Shown: piece by piece, positions 15,856 through 24,377 of the stretch
Layout of the letters: each line of letters begins with the position of its first letter
How positions within the stretch are numbered: the first letter of the stretch is position 1
Origin: Agromyces rhizosphaerae
GTDB taxonomy: Bacteria; Actinomycetota; Actinomycetes; Actinomycetales; Microbacteriaceae
Assembly (NCBI RefSeq): GCF_027925245.1
Contig: NZ_BSDP01000001.1
Span: forward strand, 744,001 to 808,000
DNA length: 64,000 bases
Direction: 5' to 3'
The notes under the pieces: model-generated
What the model was told of the DNA's origin: nothing
Databases searched by the model: none
What the model saw: the letters and a program-made list of their open reading frames with translations, nothing else
Made by a program: the position numbers and the translations under genes

Positions 15856-15924
15856 CGGTCACACACCGAGAGGCGCAGAGCAGCACCCTTCCCTGCGCCA
15901 CACGAAACCCGAAGGGATTGCAGC

Positions 15925-17244
15925 GTGACTATCAGCAACAAGCGTGTGATCGGCGGAGCAGCACTGCTCGCCGCAAGCACGGTCGCCCTCACCGGCTGTG
16001 CCGGTTTCGGCGGCGGATCGAGCAGCGACGAGAGCGCCGGCGACGGCATGAGCGGTAGCATCACGTTCACGACCTGGGCGAGCGAGAGCGAAGAGACCGC
16101 GTTCGGCGAGCTGATCGACCAGTTCGAGGCCGAGCACGAGGGAGCCACCGTCAACCTGAACGTCGTTCCCTACGACCAGATGTTCTCGAACATCGACGCG
16201 CAGCTCTCCTCGGGGGATGCGCCCGACGTGTTCCGCGTCGACTACGGCAACCTGGGCGTCTACTCGAGCCAGGACCAGCTGCTCGACGTCTCGTCGTACT
16301 TCTCCGACGACGAGATCGACGACTTCGTGCCCGCCATGTGGGAGGCCGTGTCGTACGACGGCGTCCCCTACGGCGTGCCGCACCAGACCGACGTGTCCGC
16401 CCTGCTCGTGAACCTCGACATGCTCGAGTCGGCCGGCTTCGACACGTCGACCCTTCCGACCACCCAGGACGACGCCTGGACCTGGGACGAGTTCGCGGCG
16501 GTCGCCGGCGACCTGCGCGAGGCGCTGCCGTCGGACAAGTACCCGTTCGTCTACAACTGGCAGCTCGGTGGCGCACCGCGCTGGTTCAGCTGGCTGTTCC
16601 AGGCCGACGGACGCTTCCTCGAGAGCGACGGCACGACCCCGGCGATCGACTCGCCGGCCGGCGAGCAGGCGCTCGACTTCACGAAGAGCTTCTTCGAGAA
16701 CGACTGGGTGCCGCCGACCAGCTCCACCAAGGCCACCACCTACGCCGACTCGCTGTTCGCCGAGGAGACCACAGCGATGGCCTTCATCGGATCGTTCCTG
16801 GTGCCCGACATGGACTACTTCAACGAGTTCGAGTGGACCAGCGTGCCCATGCCGCGCGACGTCCGTGGCGCGACCGAACTGGGCGGCAACGCGCTCGTCG
16901 CGACGAAGGACACCGCGAACCCCGACCTCGCGGCGGCGTTCCTGAAGTACATGGTCTCGGCCGACGCGATGAACGCGTTCTGCGCGGCGACCAACGAGCT
17001 CCCGACGCGCACCGACCTCTCCGGTGACGCGATCGAGTTCGCGGTGCGGCCCGACGTCATGCCCGTCTTCGTCGAGCAGGCCACGACCATCGAGCCGCAG
17101 GACGTGCAGCAGGTGACCTCCCCCGCGATGGCGGCGATCAACACCGCCCTGCAGGACCAGCTCGAGGCCGCGTTCCTCGGCGGCCAGTCCACCGCCGACA
17201 CGCTCGCGAACCTCTCCGCGGCGATCGAGGAGGCGGCGCAGTAA
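15925..17244 (+). CDS. Sugar ABC transporter substrate-binding lipoprotein
   Basis: A 439-residue binding protein beginning at a GTG preceded by GAAGGG. The signal peptide ends in the lipobox LTGC with Cys at residue 25, followed by a Gly/Ser-rich linker. The mature part has ITFTTWASESE, SSGDAPDVFRVDYGN and LGGNALVATKDT, typical of the family-1 oligosaccharide binders. It is the first gene of a long plus-strand operon and is coupled by a one-base TAATG overlap to the permease. No ATP-binding subunit is encoded nearby, so a shared MsiK-type ATPase is expected elsewhere. Confidence 0.92.
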   Translation: MTISNKRVIGGAALLAASTVALTGCAGFGGGSSSDESAGDGMSGSITFTTWASESEETAFGELIDQFEAEHEGATVNLNVVPYDQMFSNIDAQLSSGDAPDVFRVDYGNLGVYSSQDQLLDVSSYFSDDEIDDFVPAMWEAVSYDGVPYGVPHQTDVSALLVNLDMLESAGFDTSTLPTTQDDAWTWDEFAAVAGDLREALPSDKYPFVYNWQLGGAPRWFSWLFQADGRFLESDGTTPAIDSPAGEQALDFTKSFFENDWVPPTSSTKATTYADSLFAEETTAMAFIGSFLVPDMDYFNEFEWTSVPMPRDVRGATELGGNALVATKDTANPDLAAAFLKYMVSADAMNAFCAATNELPTRTDLSGDAIEFAVRPDVMPVFVEQATTIEPQDVQQVTSPAMAAINTALQDQLEAAFLGGQSTADTLANLSAAIEEAAQ

Positions 17245-18185
17245 TGACTGCCACATCCGCTCGGGGCACGGTGAGCGCCTCGGCGCCGGCCGTGCCCCGG
17301 GCGGGCCGCCGCGCCGCACGGTTCCGCGAGGCCCTCGTCGGCTGGGGGTTCATCACCCCCAACCTGATCCTGATGTCGCTGTTCCTGTTCGCGCCGATCC
17401 TCTGGGCGATCCAGCTGTCGTTCCAGGAGACGCGCGGGTTCGGCGACCCGGACTGGGTCGGCTTCGACAACTACGTCAAGATGGCGGGCGACCCCGTCTT
17501 CTGGCGGAGCCTCGCCAACACGATGGTCTTCACCATCGTCACGGTCCCCATCGATATGGCGGCGGGCCTCGGCCTGGCGGTGCTGCTCAACTCGGCGCTC
17601 CCGGCCCGCGGCGTCTTCCGCACCATGATCGTGCTGCCGATGGTCATCTCGGGCGTCGCGACGGGCATGATCGCGGTCACGATGTTCTACCAGACCAACG
17701 GAATCATCAACAAGGTCCTCCAGGCCATCGGGCTCGACCCCATCGCCTGGCAGTCCGAGGGCGCCCCGGCGATGATCTCCGTGATGATCGTCGCGGTCTG
17801 GCTGCGCGTCGGCTTCAACATGGTCATCTACCTGGCCGGCCTGCAGGGCATCTCCCCCGAGCTGTACGAGGCGGCCCGCATCGACGGAGCGACCCGCTGG
17901 CAGCAGTTCCGCGCGATCACCGTGCCGCTGGTCGGCCCCAGCACGTTCTTCCTGCTCATCATGAACGTCATCGCCTCGTTCCAGGTGTTCGACCTGATCT
18001 TCGTGATGACGGGCGGCGGACCCGGCGATGCGACCTCCGTGCTCGTCACCTACGCGTACCGGAACGGCTTCCAGATCCGCGAACAGGGGTACGGCGCGGC
18101 GATCGGCGTCGTGATCCTCATCATCACCCTCATCTTCACCTTCATCCAGTGGAAGACGAGCCGCACCCGAGACCTCGTGGAATAG
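17244..18185 (+). CDS. Sugar ABC transporter permease, MalF/UgpA type
   Basis: A 313-residue integral membrane protein with six predicted helices. The cytoplasmic EAA loop, which docks to the ATPase, reads EAARIDGATRWQQFRAITVPL at about residues 212-232. The N-terminus is a Arg/Ala-rich cytoplasmic tail. Its ATG overlaps the stop of the binding protein. It pairs with the following MalG-type permease. Confidence 0.93.
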   Translation: MTATSARGTVSASAPAVPRAGRRAARFREALVGWGFITPNLILMSLFLFAPILWAIQLSFQETRGFGDPDWVGFDNYVKMAGDPVFWRSLANTMVFTIVTVPIDMAAGLGLAVLLNSALPARGVFRTMIVLPMVISGVATGMIAVTMFYQTNGIINKVLQAIGLDPIAWQSEGAPAMISVMIVAVWLRVGFNMVIYLAGLQGISPELYEAARIDGATRWQQFRAITVPLVGPSTFFLLIMNVIASFQVFDLIFVMTGGGPGDATSVLVTYAYRNGFQIREQGYGAAIGVVILIITLIFTFIQWKTSRTRDLVE

Positions 18186-18194
18186 GAGGCACCA

Positions 18195-19106
18195 ATGGCT
18201 GAAACCACGAACCTGATCCAGATGTCGGAGGCGCAGCAGCTCGGGCAGCGCTCGGCCCGTCGGCTCCGCCGTCGCCGCGCGCTCGCCAGCGCGGACCGGA
18301 AGGGCATCGTCGCCCGCACCATCATCGCCGTGATCGTCTGCATCATCGTGATGTTCCCGCTGTACTGGATGCTGGTGGTCGCGTTCTCCCCGCGGGGCGA
18401 GGTCTTCGAGCCCGGGGTCACGCTGTGGCCGTCGACCTTCACGCTCGAGAACTTCGAGGCGGTCTTCCGGCGCTATCCGGTGGTCGAGTGGTTCGGCAAC
18501 TCGCTCGTCATCGGCACGTTCATCACCGCCTTCACGGTCGTGGTCAACCTGCTGGCCGGGTACGCGTTCGCGCGACTGCCGTTCCGTGGACGCAACACGA
18601 TCTTCATGCTCGCCCTGGCGACGATGATGATCCCGGTCCAGGCGATCATGGTCGCCCAGTTCAAGCTGGTCGCGGGCCTCGGCATCTACGGCACCTACTG
18701 GGGCGTCATCCTCCCGGGAGCCGCCGCGGCGTTCGGGATCTTCCTCGCCCGCCAGTTCTTCCTCTCGATTCCGGACGAGCTCGTCGAGGCGGCCCGCATC
18801 GACGGGGCGGGACAGCTGCGGATCTTCCTGCAGGTCGTGCTCCCGCTGTGCAAGCCGCTCATCGCCGTGCTCACCCTGCTCACGCTGATGGGGAGCTGGA
18901 ACGACTTCGCCTGGCCCCTCATCGCACTGAAGGACCCCGACCTGTTCACCCTGCCGATCGGACTGCTCTACCTGAAGGGCCAGACCACCCCCGACTACAA
19001 CGCGATCATGGCGCTCGCCCTGATCTCGGTGATCCCGATGGTGCTGCTGTTCCTGTTCTTCCAGCGGTACTTCGTGCAGGGCTTCGCGAGGAGCGGCATC
19101 CGATGA
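18195..19106 (+). CDS. Sugar ABC transporter permease, MalG/UgpE type
   Basis: A 303-residue permease with a long basic N-terminal tail (residues 1-35), then six helices and the EAA loop VEAARIDGAGQLRIFLQ at about residues 196-212. AGGAGG seven bases before the start is a strong ribosome-binding site. The gene ends with an ATGA overlap into the 2-hydroxyacid dehydrogenase, placing transport and metabolism in one transcript. Confidence 0.93.
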   Translation: MAETTNLIQMSEAQQLGQRSARRLRRRRALASADRKGIVARTIIAVIVCIIVMFPLYWMLVVAFSPRGEVFEPGVTLWPSTFTLENFEAVFRRYPVVEWFGNSLVIGTFITAFTVVVNLLAGYAFARLPFRGRNTIFMLALATMMIPVQAIMVAQFKLVAGLGIYGTYWGVILPGAAAAFGIFLARQFFLSIPDELVEAARIDGAGQLRIFLQVVLPLCKPLIAVLTLLTLMGSWNDFAWPLIALKDPDLFTLPIGLLYLKGQTTPDYNAIMALALISVIPMVLLFLFFQRYFVQGFARSGIR

Positions 19107-20110
19107 CCCTCACCTACGTCTGCACCCTCGACCTCCCGACCGAGTGGTTCGACGCACTCGCGCGCCGGGTCCCCGGGCTCGACCTGCACCGCTTCGGGTC
19201 CGGCACCGAGCCCTCGGCGGAGGTGCTGGAGCGCACCGACCTGCTGCACACGAGCTCGTGGCTGCCCGACGCCGCGCAGGTCCCGAACCTGCGGGCGATC
19301 CAGCTCGACACGTCGGGCGTGGACCACGTCCGCGGCACCGCGCTGTGGGACACCGAGATCCCGATCGCCACACTGGGCGGCATCGCCCCGGTCCCGATGG
19401 CCGAGTACGCGATGATGTCGATGCTGGAGCTCGCGCACCGGATGCCCCTGATCGAACGGCTCCGGGCGACGCGGACCTGGCCGGGCGACGCGGAGCGTCT
19501 CGCGACGCTCACCCCCCGCTCACTGGTCGGCGCGACCGTGGGGATCATCGGCTACGGACGCATCGGGCGCGAGATCTCCCGCCTCGCCGGCGCATTCGGC
19601 ATGCGGGTGCTGGGGCTCAAGCGCACGGCCGCCCGCAGCGACGGCACGGCGAAGTTCGACACCGGACGCAGCAGCGCCGACGCGGACACGACCGAGATCT
19701 TCCCGATGGAGCGCCTGCACGAGGTGCTCGCGCAGAGCGACGTGCTCGTCGTGGTGGTGCCGCTGACGGAACTCACGCGCGGCATGATCGGCGATGCCGA
19801 GCTCGCGCTGCTTCCCCCGGGCGCCTTCGTCGTGAACATCGCCAGAGGTGGCATCGTGGACGAGGACGCGCTCCTCGGCCGGCTCCGCAGCGGAGAGATC
19901 GGTGGTGCCGCGCTCGACGTGTTCGACGACGAGCCGCTCCCACCGGATTCCCCGTGGTGGTCCGAGCCGGGGGTGCTCGTCACCCCGCACGTGGCGGGCC
20001 TCGCACCTGAATACCAATCGCAGACGCTCGACCTCGTCGTCGAGAATCTCAACCGGCTCGCCGACGGGCGGCCCCTGCTGAATGAGGTGGATCGTGTCTC
20101 CGGCTACTGA
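19103..20110 (+). CDS. D-isomer-specific 2-hydroxyacid dehydrogenase
   Basis: A 335-residue NAD(P)-dependent dehydrogenase. The Rossmann motif is GIIGYGRIGREISRLAG at about residues 149-165, the catalytic Arg lies in NIARGGIVDEDAL, the Glu in DDEPLP and the His in TPHVAG. Enzymes of this family reduce 2-keto acids or oxidise 2-hydroxy acids. In this operon, with an aldonate-type dehydratase and a FAH-family enzyme, it may act on a keto or hydroxy acid from uronate breakdown; that is inference. It overlaps both neighbours. Confidence 0.88.
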   Translation: MTLTYVCTLDLPTEWFDALARRVPGLDLHRFGSGTEPSAEVLERTDLLHTSSWLPDAAQVPNLRAIQLDTSGVDHVRGTALWDTEIPIATLGGIAPVPMAEYAMMSMLELAHRMPLIERLRATRTWPGDAERLATLTPRSLVGATVGIIGYGRIGREISRLAGAFGMRVLGLKRTAARSDGTAKFDTGRSSADADTTEIFPMERLHEVLAQSDVLVVVVPLTELTRGMIGDAELALLPPGAFVVNIARGGIVDEDALLGRLRSGEIGGAALDVFDDEPLPPDSPWWSEPGVLVTPHVAGLAPEYQSQTLDLVVENLNRLADGRPLLNEVDRVSGY

Positions 20111-20873
20111 ACCGCTGCTCGGCCCGAAGCGCCAGCGTGAACTGCTCAACCACATCCGGACCTACGGCACCGGGTCGGTCAACGAGATGGCTCGCCTCCT
20201 CGGCGTCAGCACCTCGACCGTCCGACGCGACCTGAACGAGCTGCAGGACCGCGGGCTCATCGAGCGCGTCCACGGCGGGGCCGCCCCGCTGACCGAGGAC
20301 GTCGAGCCGATCCGTCCCCTCCGCGAGATCGCGTTCGCCGACGAGAAGCGCCGCATCGGCGCTGCCGCCGCGGCGCACATCCGCGACCACTCGACGATCC
20401 TCATCCTCGGCGGCACGACGACCGAGGCGATGCTGCCGTCGCTGGGCACCGTGCAGGGGCTGACGGTGCTGACGAACAGCCTTCCGGTCGTGAACCGGAT
20501 CTCGCAGTACAGCGAGGTGTCGATCATCGTGCTCGGCGGCCTACTGCGCCGGCAGGAGATGAGCCTGCTCGGGCATCTCACGATCGCCGGGCTCGACGAG
20601 TTCGGCATCGACCAGGTCTTCTCCGGCGCCTTCGGCATCGATCCCGACATCGGCGTGACGGGCACCAACCTGAGCGAGACGCAGACCGACCGCTCGCTCG
20701 CCTCCTCGGCGCGGGAGCTGATCATGCTCGCCGACCACAGCAAGCTCGCCCAGCGCGGCCCGGCCCGGCTCGTCCCCACCTCCGCGATCAGCACGCTGAT
20801 CACGGACGACGCGGCGGACCCGGAGCTGCTCGAGCGCTTCCGCGGTGCGGGGGTGAACGTCGAGACATGCTGA
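20094..20873 (+). CDS. DeoR-family transcriptional regulator
   Basis: A 259-residue DeoR/GlpR-type repressor: N-terminal winged helix (GSVNEMARLLGVSTSTVRRD, ERVHGGA) and a C-terminal sugar-phosphate-sensing domain (DHSTILILGGTTTEAM, LTVLTNSLPV, MLADHSKLAQRG). I prefer the GTG at 20094 because GAGGTGG lies just before it; an in-frame ATG at 20082 is possible. Its start overlaps the end of the dehydrogenase. It is the only regulator in the regulon and probably recognises the TGCTCATTT-type sites at 15801-15812 and 23474-23500; the effector would be a phosphorylated intermediate. Confidence 0.88.
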   Translation: MSPATEPLLGPKRQRELLNHIRTYGTGSVNEMARLLGVSTSTVRRDLNELQDRGLIERVHGGAAPLTEDVEPIRPLREIAFADEKRRIGAAAAAHIRDHSTILILGGTTTEAMLPSLGTVQGLTVLTNSLPVVNRISQYSEVSIIVLGGLLRRQEMSLLGHLTIAGLDEFGIDQVFSGAFGIDPDIGVTGTNLSETQTDRSLASSARELIMLADHSKLAQRGPARLVPTSAISTLITDDAADPELLERFRGAGVNVETC

Positions 20874-21709
20874 CCACCGCTGCCCGGCTGGTCGAGCCGG
20901 GGGCGGGCGCGAGCCTGCCCGCAATCGCCGCATTCAACGTCATCACGCTCGAGTACGCCGAGGGAATCGTGCTCGGCGCCGAGCGCGCGGGCCTGCCCGT
21001 CCTCCTCTCGGTGAGCCACAACGCGGTGCGCTTCCACGGCGCACTCGCGCCGCTCGCCGCGGGATGCCTGGCGATCGCCGAGGGCGCCGGCGTTCCGGTC
21101 GGACTGCACCTGGACCACTGCGAGGACGCCGACCTGGTCGAGGAGGCGGCCGCGCTCGGCTTCGGCTCCGCGATGTTCGACGCATCCACGCTCCCGTACG
21201 CGACAAACGTCGCGAAGACGGCCGCGGTCGCGGCACGCGGACACGAGCTCGGGATCTGGATCGAGGCCGAGCTCGGCGAGATCGGCGGCAAGGACGGCGC
21301 GCATGCGCCCGGCGTGCGCACCGACCCCGCGGATGCCGCGGCATTCGTCGCCGCCACGGGTGTCGACGCCCTCGCGGTCGCCGTCGGCACGTCGCACGCC
21401 ATGACGACGCGGACCGCGCACCCCGACGACGCGCTCATCCGCCGTCTCGCGGATGCCGTCCCGGTGCCCCTCGTCCTCCACGGCTCGTCCGGCGTCCCCG
21501 ACGACGGGCTGCGGGACGCGGTCGCGGCGGGAATCCGCAAGGTCAACGTCGGCACCCAGCTCTCCGCCGAATACACGCGTGCCCTCGTCGACGGGCTCGG
21601 GCCGGGACCGGACCCGCGTCGCGCTCTTACGAGCGCCCGCGAGGCCATCGCCGGCTCCGTCGAACGCATCGCGCGCACCATCTCGGCGCCCGCGCTCTCC
21701 ACCTGCTGA
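20867..21709 (+). CDS. Class II (zinc) ketose-bisphosphate/keto-acid aldolase
   Basis: A 280-residue class II aldolase of the FbaA/GatY/IolJ family. The catalytic Asp and zinc His are in LHLDHCED (about residues 79-86), the glycine-rich loop is ELGEIGGKDG, and the second zinc His is in LVLHGSSG. The conserved KVNVGTQL follows. It starts within the last seven bases of the deoR-type gene. It probably cleaves a phosphorylated keto sugar or acid into two three-carbon units, using the product of one of the PfkB kinases in the regulon. Confidence 0.88.
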   Translation: MLTTAARLVEPGAGASLPAIAAFNVITLEYAEGIVLGAERAGLPVLLSVSHNAVRFHGALAPLAAGCLAIAEGAGVPVGLHLDHCEDADLVEEAAALGFGSAMFDASTLPYATNVAKTAAVAARGHELGIWIEAELGEIGGKDGAHAPGVRTDPADAAAFVAATGVDALAVAVGTSHAMTTRTAHPDDALIRRLADAVPVPLVLHGSSGVPDDGLRDAVAAGIRKVNVGTQLSAEYTRALVDGLGPGPDPRRALTSAREAIAGSVERIARTISAPALSTC

Positions 21710-21726
21710 CACTCGAAAGGACCACC

Positions 21727-22095
21727 ATGGCCACCACCGTGACGGGGCCCGCCGCACACGACGGCGACCCCACACCCGCGCAGCTCTTCGAGGCCGGTGA
21801 CATCGTCGGTCTGCTGCGGGCGTGCCACGAGCGCAGGCTCGAGCGCGAGGGCATCCCCATGATCCTCGGCCTCGCCGACGAGCGCGGGACGATCCCCGCG
21901 TCGACGCAGACCGCGCAGCTCGATGAGGCGGCGACACTCCTCGACGTGTCCGAGCGGTACCACGAGGCACTCGTGCCGTGGGCCCGGGACGACGACGAGG
22001 GCGCCGTGATCACCGTCATGCAGGCCCTCGCCTACACGCACTTCGCCCCGGGCGCCCTCCTCATCGCCGACACCGCCGGCCAGAAAGACGACTGA
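21727..22095 (+). CDS. Hypothetical protein in the carbohydrate operon
   Basis: A 122-residue soluble protein with no recognised motif. Visible features are a helical core (DIVGLLRACHERRLEREG, QLDEAATLLDVSERYHEAL) and a hydrophobic C-terminal helix (VITVMQALAYTHFAPGALLI). It is preceded by the aldolase (17 bases) and followed by the deacetylase-like gene with one base between stop and start, so it belongs to the same transcript. It could be a small subunit or regulator; no function is proposed. Confidence 0.65.
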   Translation: MATTVTGPAAHDGDPTPAQLFEAGDIVGLLRACHERRLEREGIPMILGLADERGTIPASTQTAQLDEAATLLDVSERYHEALVPWARDDDEGAVITVMQALAYTHFAPGALLIADTAGQKDD

Positions 22096-22096
22096 C

Positions 22097-22777
22097 ATGA
22101 CCCGCCCTTCCTTCACCGCCCAGCGCGAGCAGCTGCGGCGCGGCAACTTCATCCGAGTGGTCAACTACCACTCCACCCCCCGTGCGGCCCGCGACGAACT
22201 GGCCACGGAGCTCGCCGGCTTCGCCCGCGACTACGCGCCGGTCACCCTCGACGACCTCGACGCGCTCTTCGAGACCGGCACCTGGCGCAAGGACAAGCCG
22301 GGCCTCATCCCGGTGTTCTACGAGGGCTACCGGAACTCGGCGACGGTCGCCGCGCCGTTGTGCGACGAACTCGGCCTGACCGGCTGGTTCCCGATCGCGA
22401 CCTCCTTCGTCGATTGCGACCCCGAATACCAGGAGGCGTTCGCGCGCGCGCACTGGATCTCCCTGGTCGAGGAGGACACGCAGGGCGGTCGCATCGCGAT
22501 GGACTGGGACGAGGTGCACGACCTGTCACGTCGTCACGTCGTGTTCCCGCACACCGCGCACCACGAGGGGTTCGACACGGTGCTCTCGGACGCCGACATC
22601 GAGCGCGAGGTCGTCGACTCGAAGCGTGCCCTCGAGGCCGTCACCGGGCAACCGGCTCCCGCGTTCGTCTGGCTGCACGGGTCGTCGTACGGGCAGAGCC
22701 CGCGCCACGACGCGGCGGTGAAGGATGCCGGCTACCGCTACCAGTTCGCCAACACGATGATCCACCGGGTGAACTGA
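22097..22777 (+). CDS. Polysaccharide-deacetylase-like protein with an altered first motif
   Basis: A 226-residue protein of the NodB-like fold: RVVNYHSTP at the start, PVFYEGYRNSA where deacetylases have the TFDDG metal/base motif, FPHTAHHEG in place of the HxxxH zinc motif, and AFVWLHGSSYG near the end. The catalytic Asp pair is therefore replaced by Tyr-Glu, while two His candidates remain. There is no signal peptide, so it acts in the cytoplasm, unlike most family members. It may hydrolyse a different C-N or ester bond, or be non-catalytic. Confidence 0.65.
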   Translation: MTRPSFTAQREQLRRGNFIRVVNYHSTPRAARDELATELAGFARDYAPVTLDDLDALFETGTWRKDKPGLIPVFYEGYRNSATVAAPLCDELGLTGWFPIATSFVDCDPEYQEAFARAHWISLVEEDTQGGRIAMDWDEVHDLSRRHVVFPHTAHHEGFDTVLSDADIEREVVDSKRALEAVTGQPAPAFVWLHGSSYGQSPRHDAAVKDAGYRYQFANTMIHRVN

Positions 22778-22779
22778 CC

Positions 22780-23472
22780 TCACTCCAGCGACGCGGCGAC
22801 ATGGCGGATCCCGCCCGTCGCCGCGTCGCGCCACGTGAGCTCGAGCGTTCCGCCGCCGCGGGTCGAGCGTGCAGCGCGTGCTGTACCCGCCTCCACGTCG
22901 TCGGCGGCGACACCCGCGGCGACGAGTGCGGCGAGCGCGTCGTCGTCGAGTCCCGGACCCTCCGAGGCATCCGCCCATGACCGCTCGGGGTACCCCGCAG
23001 CCTCGGAGCGGAAGTGCCGCAGCTCGCCGGAGCTCGTCTCGGTCGTGACCCGGAGGACACCGTGCTCGTGCGCCAGCGCGAACGTGCGCACCGAGTCCGC
23101 CGCGTCCGTGGGACGGCGCAGGAACCCGTGCTCGGGCGACCAGTACCAGCTCTGCAGGATCCCCTGGGCGGTGAGCGCGAGCACCTCGAGGTGGTCGGGG
23201 CCGAGCACGGACTGCACGATCTGCGCGCGCGTGTAGCGATCACCGGCGGCGAAGTGCAGACCGTCGCTCCACTGCCCGGGCCCGACATCGCCGTCGGCCG
23301 GCGGATCCGTCGGGAGGTCGGCGTTGCACCAGAAGACCCACAGCCCGTCGTGCGCGTCGCAGGCGAGGAGCTCGAGGTTGCCGCGGGCGCCGTAGACCCC
23401 CTGCGCGAGGCTCACCGGCCCGAGCGTGCGGAGGTGCGAGGGACCGACATGAAGGGGCGTGAGTGAGTTCAT
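22780..23472 (-). CDS. Hypothetical protein, opposite strand within the regulon
   Basis: A 230-residue protein that I do not recognise. It shows repeated short beta strands with aromatic ends (LLACDAHDGLWVFWCNA, GILQSWYWSPEHGF, GELRHFRSEAAGY), suggesting a small beta-propeller or lectin-like fold, then an Asp/Ala-rich segment and a final strand (LELTWRDAATGGIRH). The start is uncertain: ATG at 23472 leaves the repeat motif 23474-23500 as promoter; ATG at 23490 would encode six more residues across it. It is convergent with the deacetylase-like gene and divergent from the FAH hydrolase, so it is probably coregulated with the latter. Confidence 0.6.
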   Translation of the reverse strand: MNSLTPLHVGPSHLRTLGPVSLAQGVYGARGNLELLACDAHDGLWVFWCNADLPTDPPADGDVGPGQWSDGLHFAAGDRYTRAQIVQSVLGPDHLEVLALTAQGILQSWYWSPEHGFLRRPTDAADSVRTFALAHEHGVLRVTTETSSGELRHFRSEAAGYPERSWADASEGPGLDDDALAALVAAGVAADDVEAGTARAARSTRGGGTLELTWRDAATGGIRHVAASLE

Positions 23473-23473
23473 G

Positions 23474-23500
23474 TGCTCATTCTTGCTCATTTCTGCTCGG
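23474..23500. promoter_or_regulatory. Three direct repeats TGCTCAT/TGCTCGG at 10-base spacing
   Basis: TGCTCAT begins at 23474 and 23484 and TGCTCGG at 23494, one helical turn apart, between the divergent hypothetical and FAH genes. TGCTCATTTCTG (23484-23495) matches the complement of 15801-15812 at 11 of 12 positions. This is the best candidate for a second DeoR site. Confidence 0.6.
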
Positions 23501-23539
23501 GTGTGACAGAATCGTGGCAGCAGTTGCGAAGGAGAACCA

Positions 23540-24364
23540 ATGAAGATCGCCCGCGCCGTCGTCGACGGCAGCCCCCGAATCGTCGTCGTGAGCGACGCTG
23601 CGACCCGTATCGCGCCGACGGACCACCCGGATGACGCGCTGGTCGCCATCGAGTCCGCACGCAGCGGCGCCGCGGAGTCCTGGGAGCAGGTCGACCTCGA
23701 CGCACTGCACCTCGCCGCCCCCGTCTCGGGCGCCGGGAAGATCATCGCCGTCGGCCTGAACTACGCCGACCACACCAGCGAGACGGGGTTCACCCAGCCC
23801 GAGCGCCCGCTGACGTTCGCGAAGTACGCGACCTCCATCTCGGGGCCGAGCGACGACATCGTCGTCCCGGGCCACGTCACCCGGCAGGTCGACCTCGAGG
23901 TCGAGCTGGCGCTCCTGATCGGGCGCCGTTGCGGCGGCACGACGCCCGCGACGCTCGACGACGTGGCCGCGTACACGGTGGCGAACGACGTCTCCGCGCG
24001 AGACGTGCAGTTCGGCGACACCCAGTGGACGCGAGGCAAGTCGTTCGACACGTTCACCCCGCTCGGCCCGTGGCTCGTGACCGCCGACGAGTTCGGCCAC
24101 CCCGCCGGCCACCGCGTCTACGGCACGGTCAACGGCGAGATCCTCCAGGACGACGACACCTCCGAGATGATCTTCGACGTGCCGACGCTGCTCGCGTTCG
24201 TCAGCGACGGCGTGACGCTCGAGCCCGGCGACCTGATCCTCACCGGCACGCCCGCCGGCGCAGGCGCATTCCGCAACCCCGCCCGGTACCTCGCCGCGGG
24301 CGACGAGGTCGTGTGCGGCATCGACGGCATCGGCGAGCTGCGCAACCGCGTCGTCGTACGCTGA
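23540..24364 (+). CDS. Fumarylacetoacetate hydrolase (FAH) family protein
   Basis: A 274-residue FAH-superfamily enzyme. Metal ligands are visible in the E-x-E...D pattern (DLEVELALLIG and DVSARDVQFGD), with VGLNYADHTSE upstream and RGKSFDTFTPLGPW downstream, as in 2-keto-3-deoxy acid hydrolases/dehydratases and acylpyruvases. GAAGGAG lies just before the ATG. Followed by GH4 and aldonate-dehydratase genes, it probably acts on a 2-keto-3-deoxy- or 2,4-diketo-3-deoxy-sugar acid, as in the L-fuconate and L-rhamnonate routes; that substrate is inferred from neighbours. Confidence 0.87.
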   Translation: MKIARAVVDGSPRIVVVSDAATRIAPTDHPDDALVAIESARSGAAESWEQVDLDALHLAAPVSGAGKIIAVGLNYADHTSETGFTQPERPLTFAKYATSISGPSDDIVVPGHVTRQVDLEVELALLIGRRCGGTTPATLDDVAAYTVANDVSARDVQFGDTQWTRGKSFDTFTPLGPWLVTADEFGHPAGHRVYGTVNGEILQDDDTSEMIFDVPTLLAFVSDGVTLEPGDLILTGTPAGAGAFRNPARYLAAGDEVVCGIDGIGELRNRVVVR

Positions 24365-24377
24365 CGGAGGAGAGAAC

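Noticed and set aside
22780..23472. Opposite-strand gene as a mere antisense shadow
   Set aside because: No competing plus-strand gene exists here (the flanking genes end at 22777 and start at 23540), and the protein composition is not of the Arg/Pro-rich shadow type.
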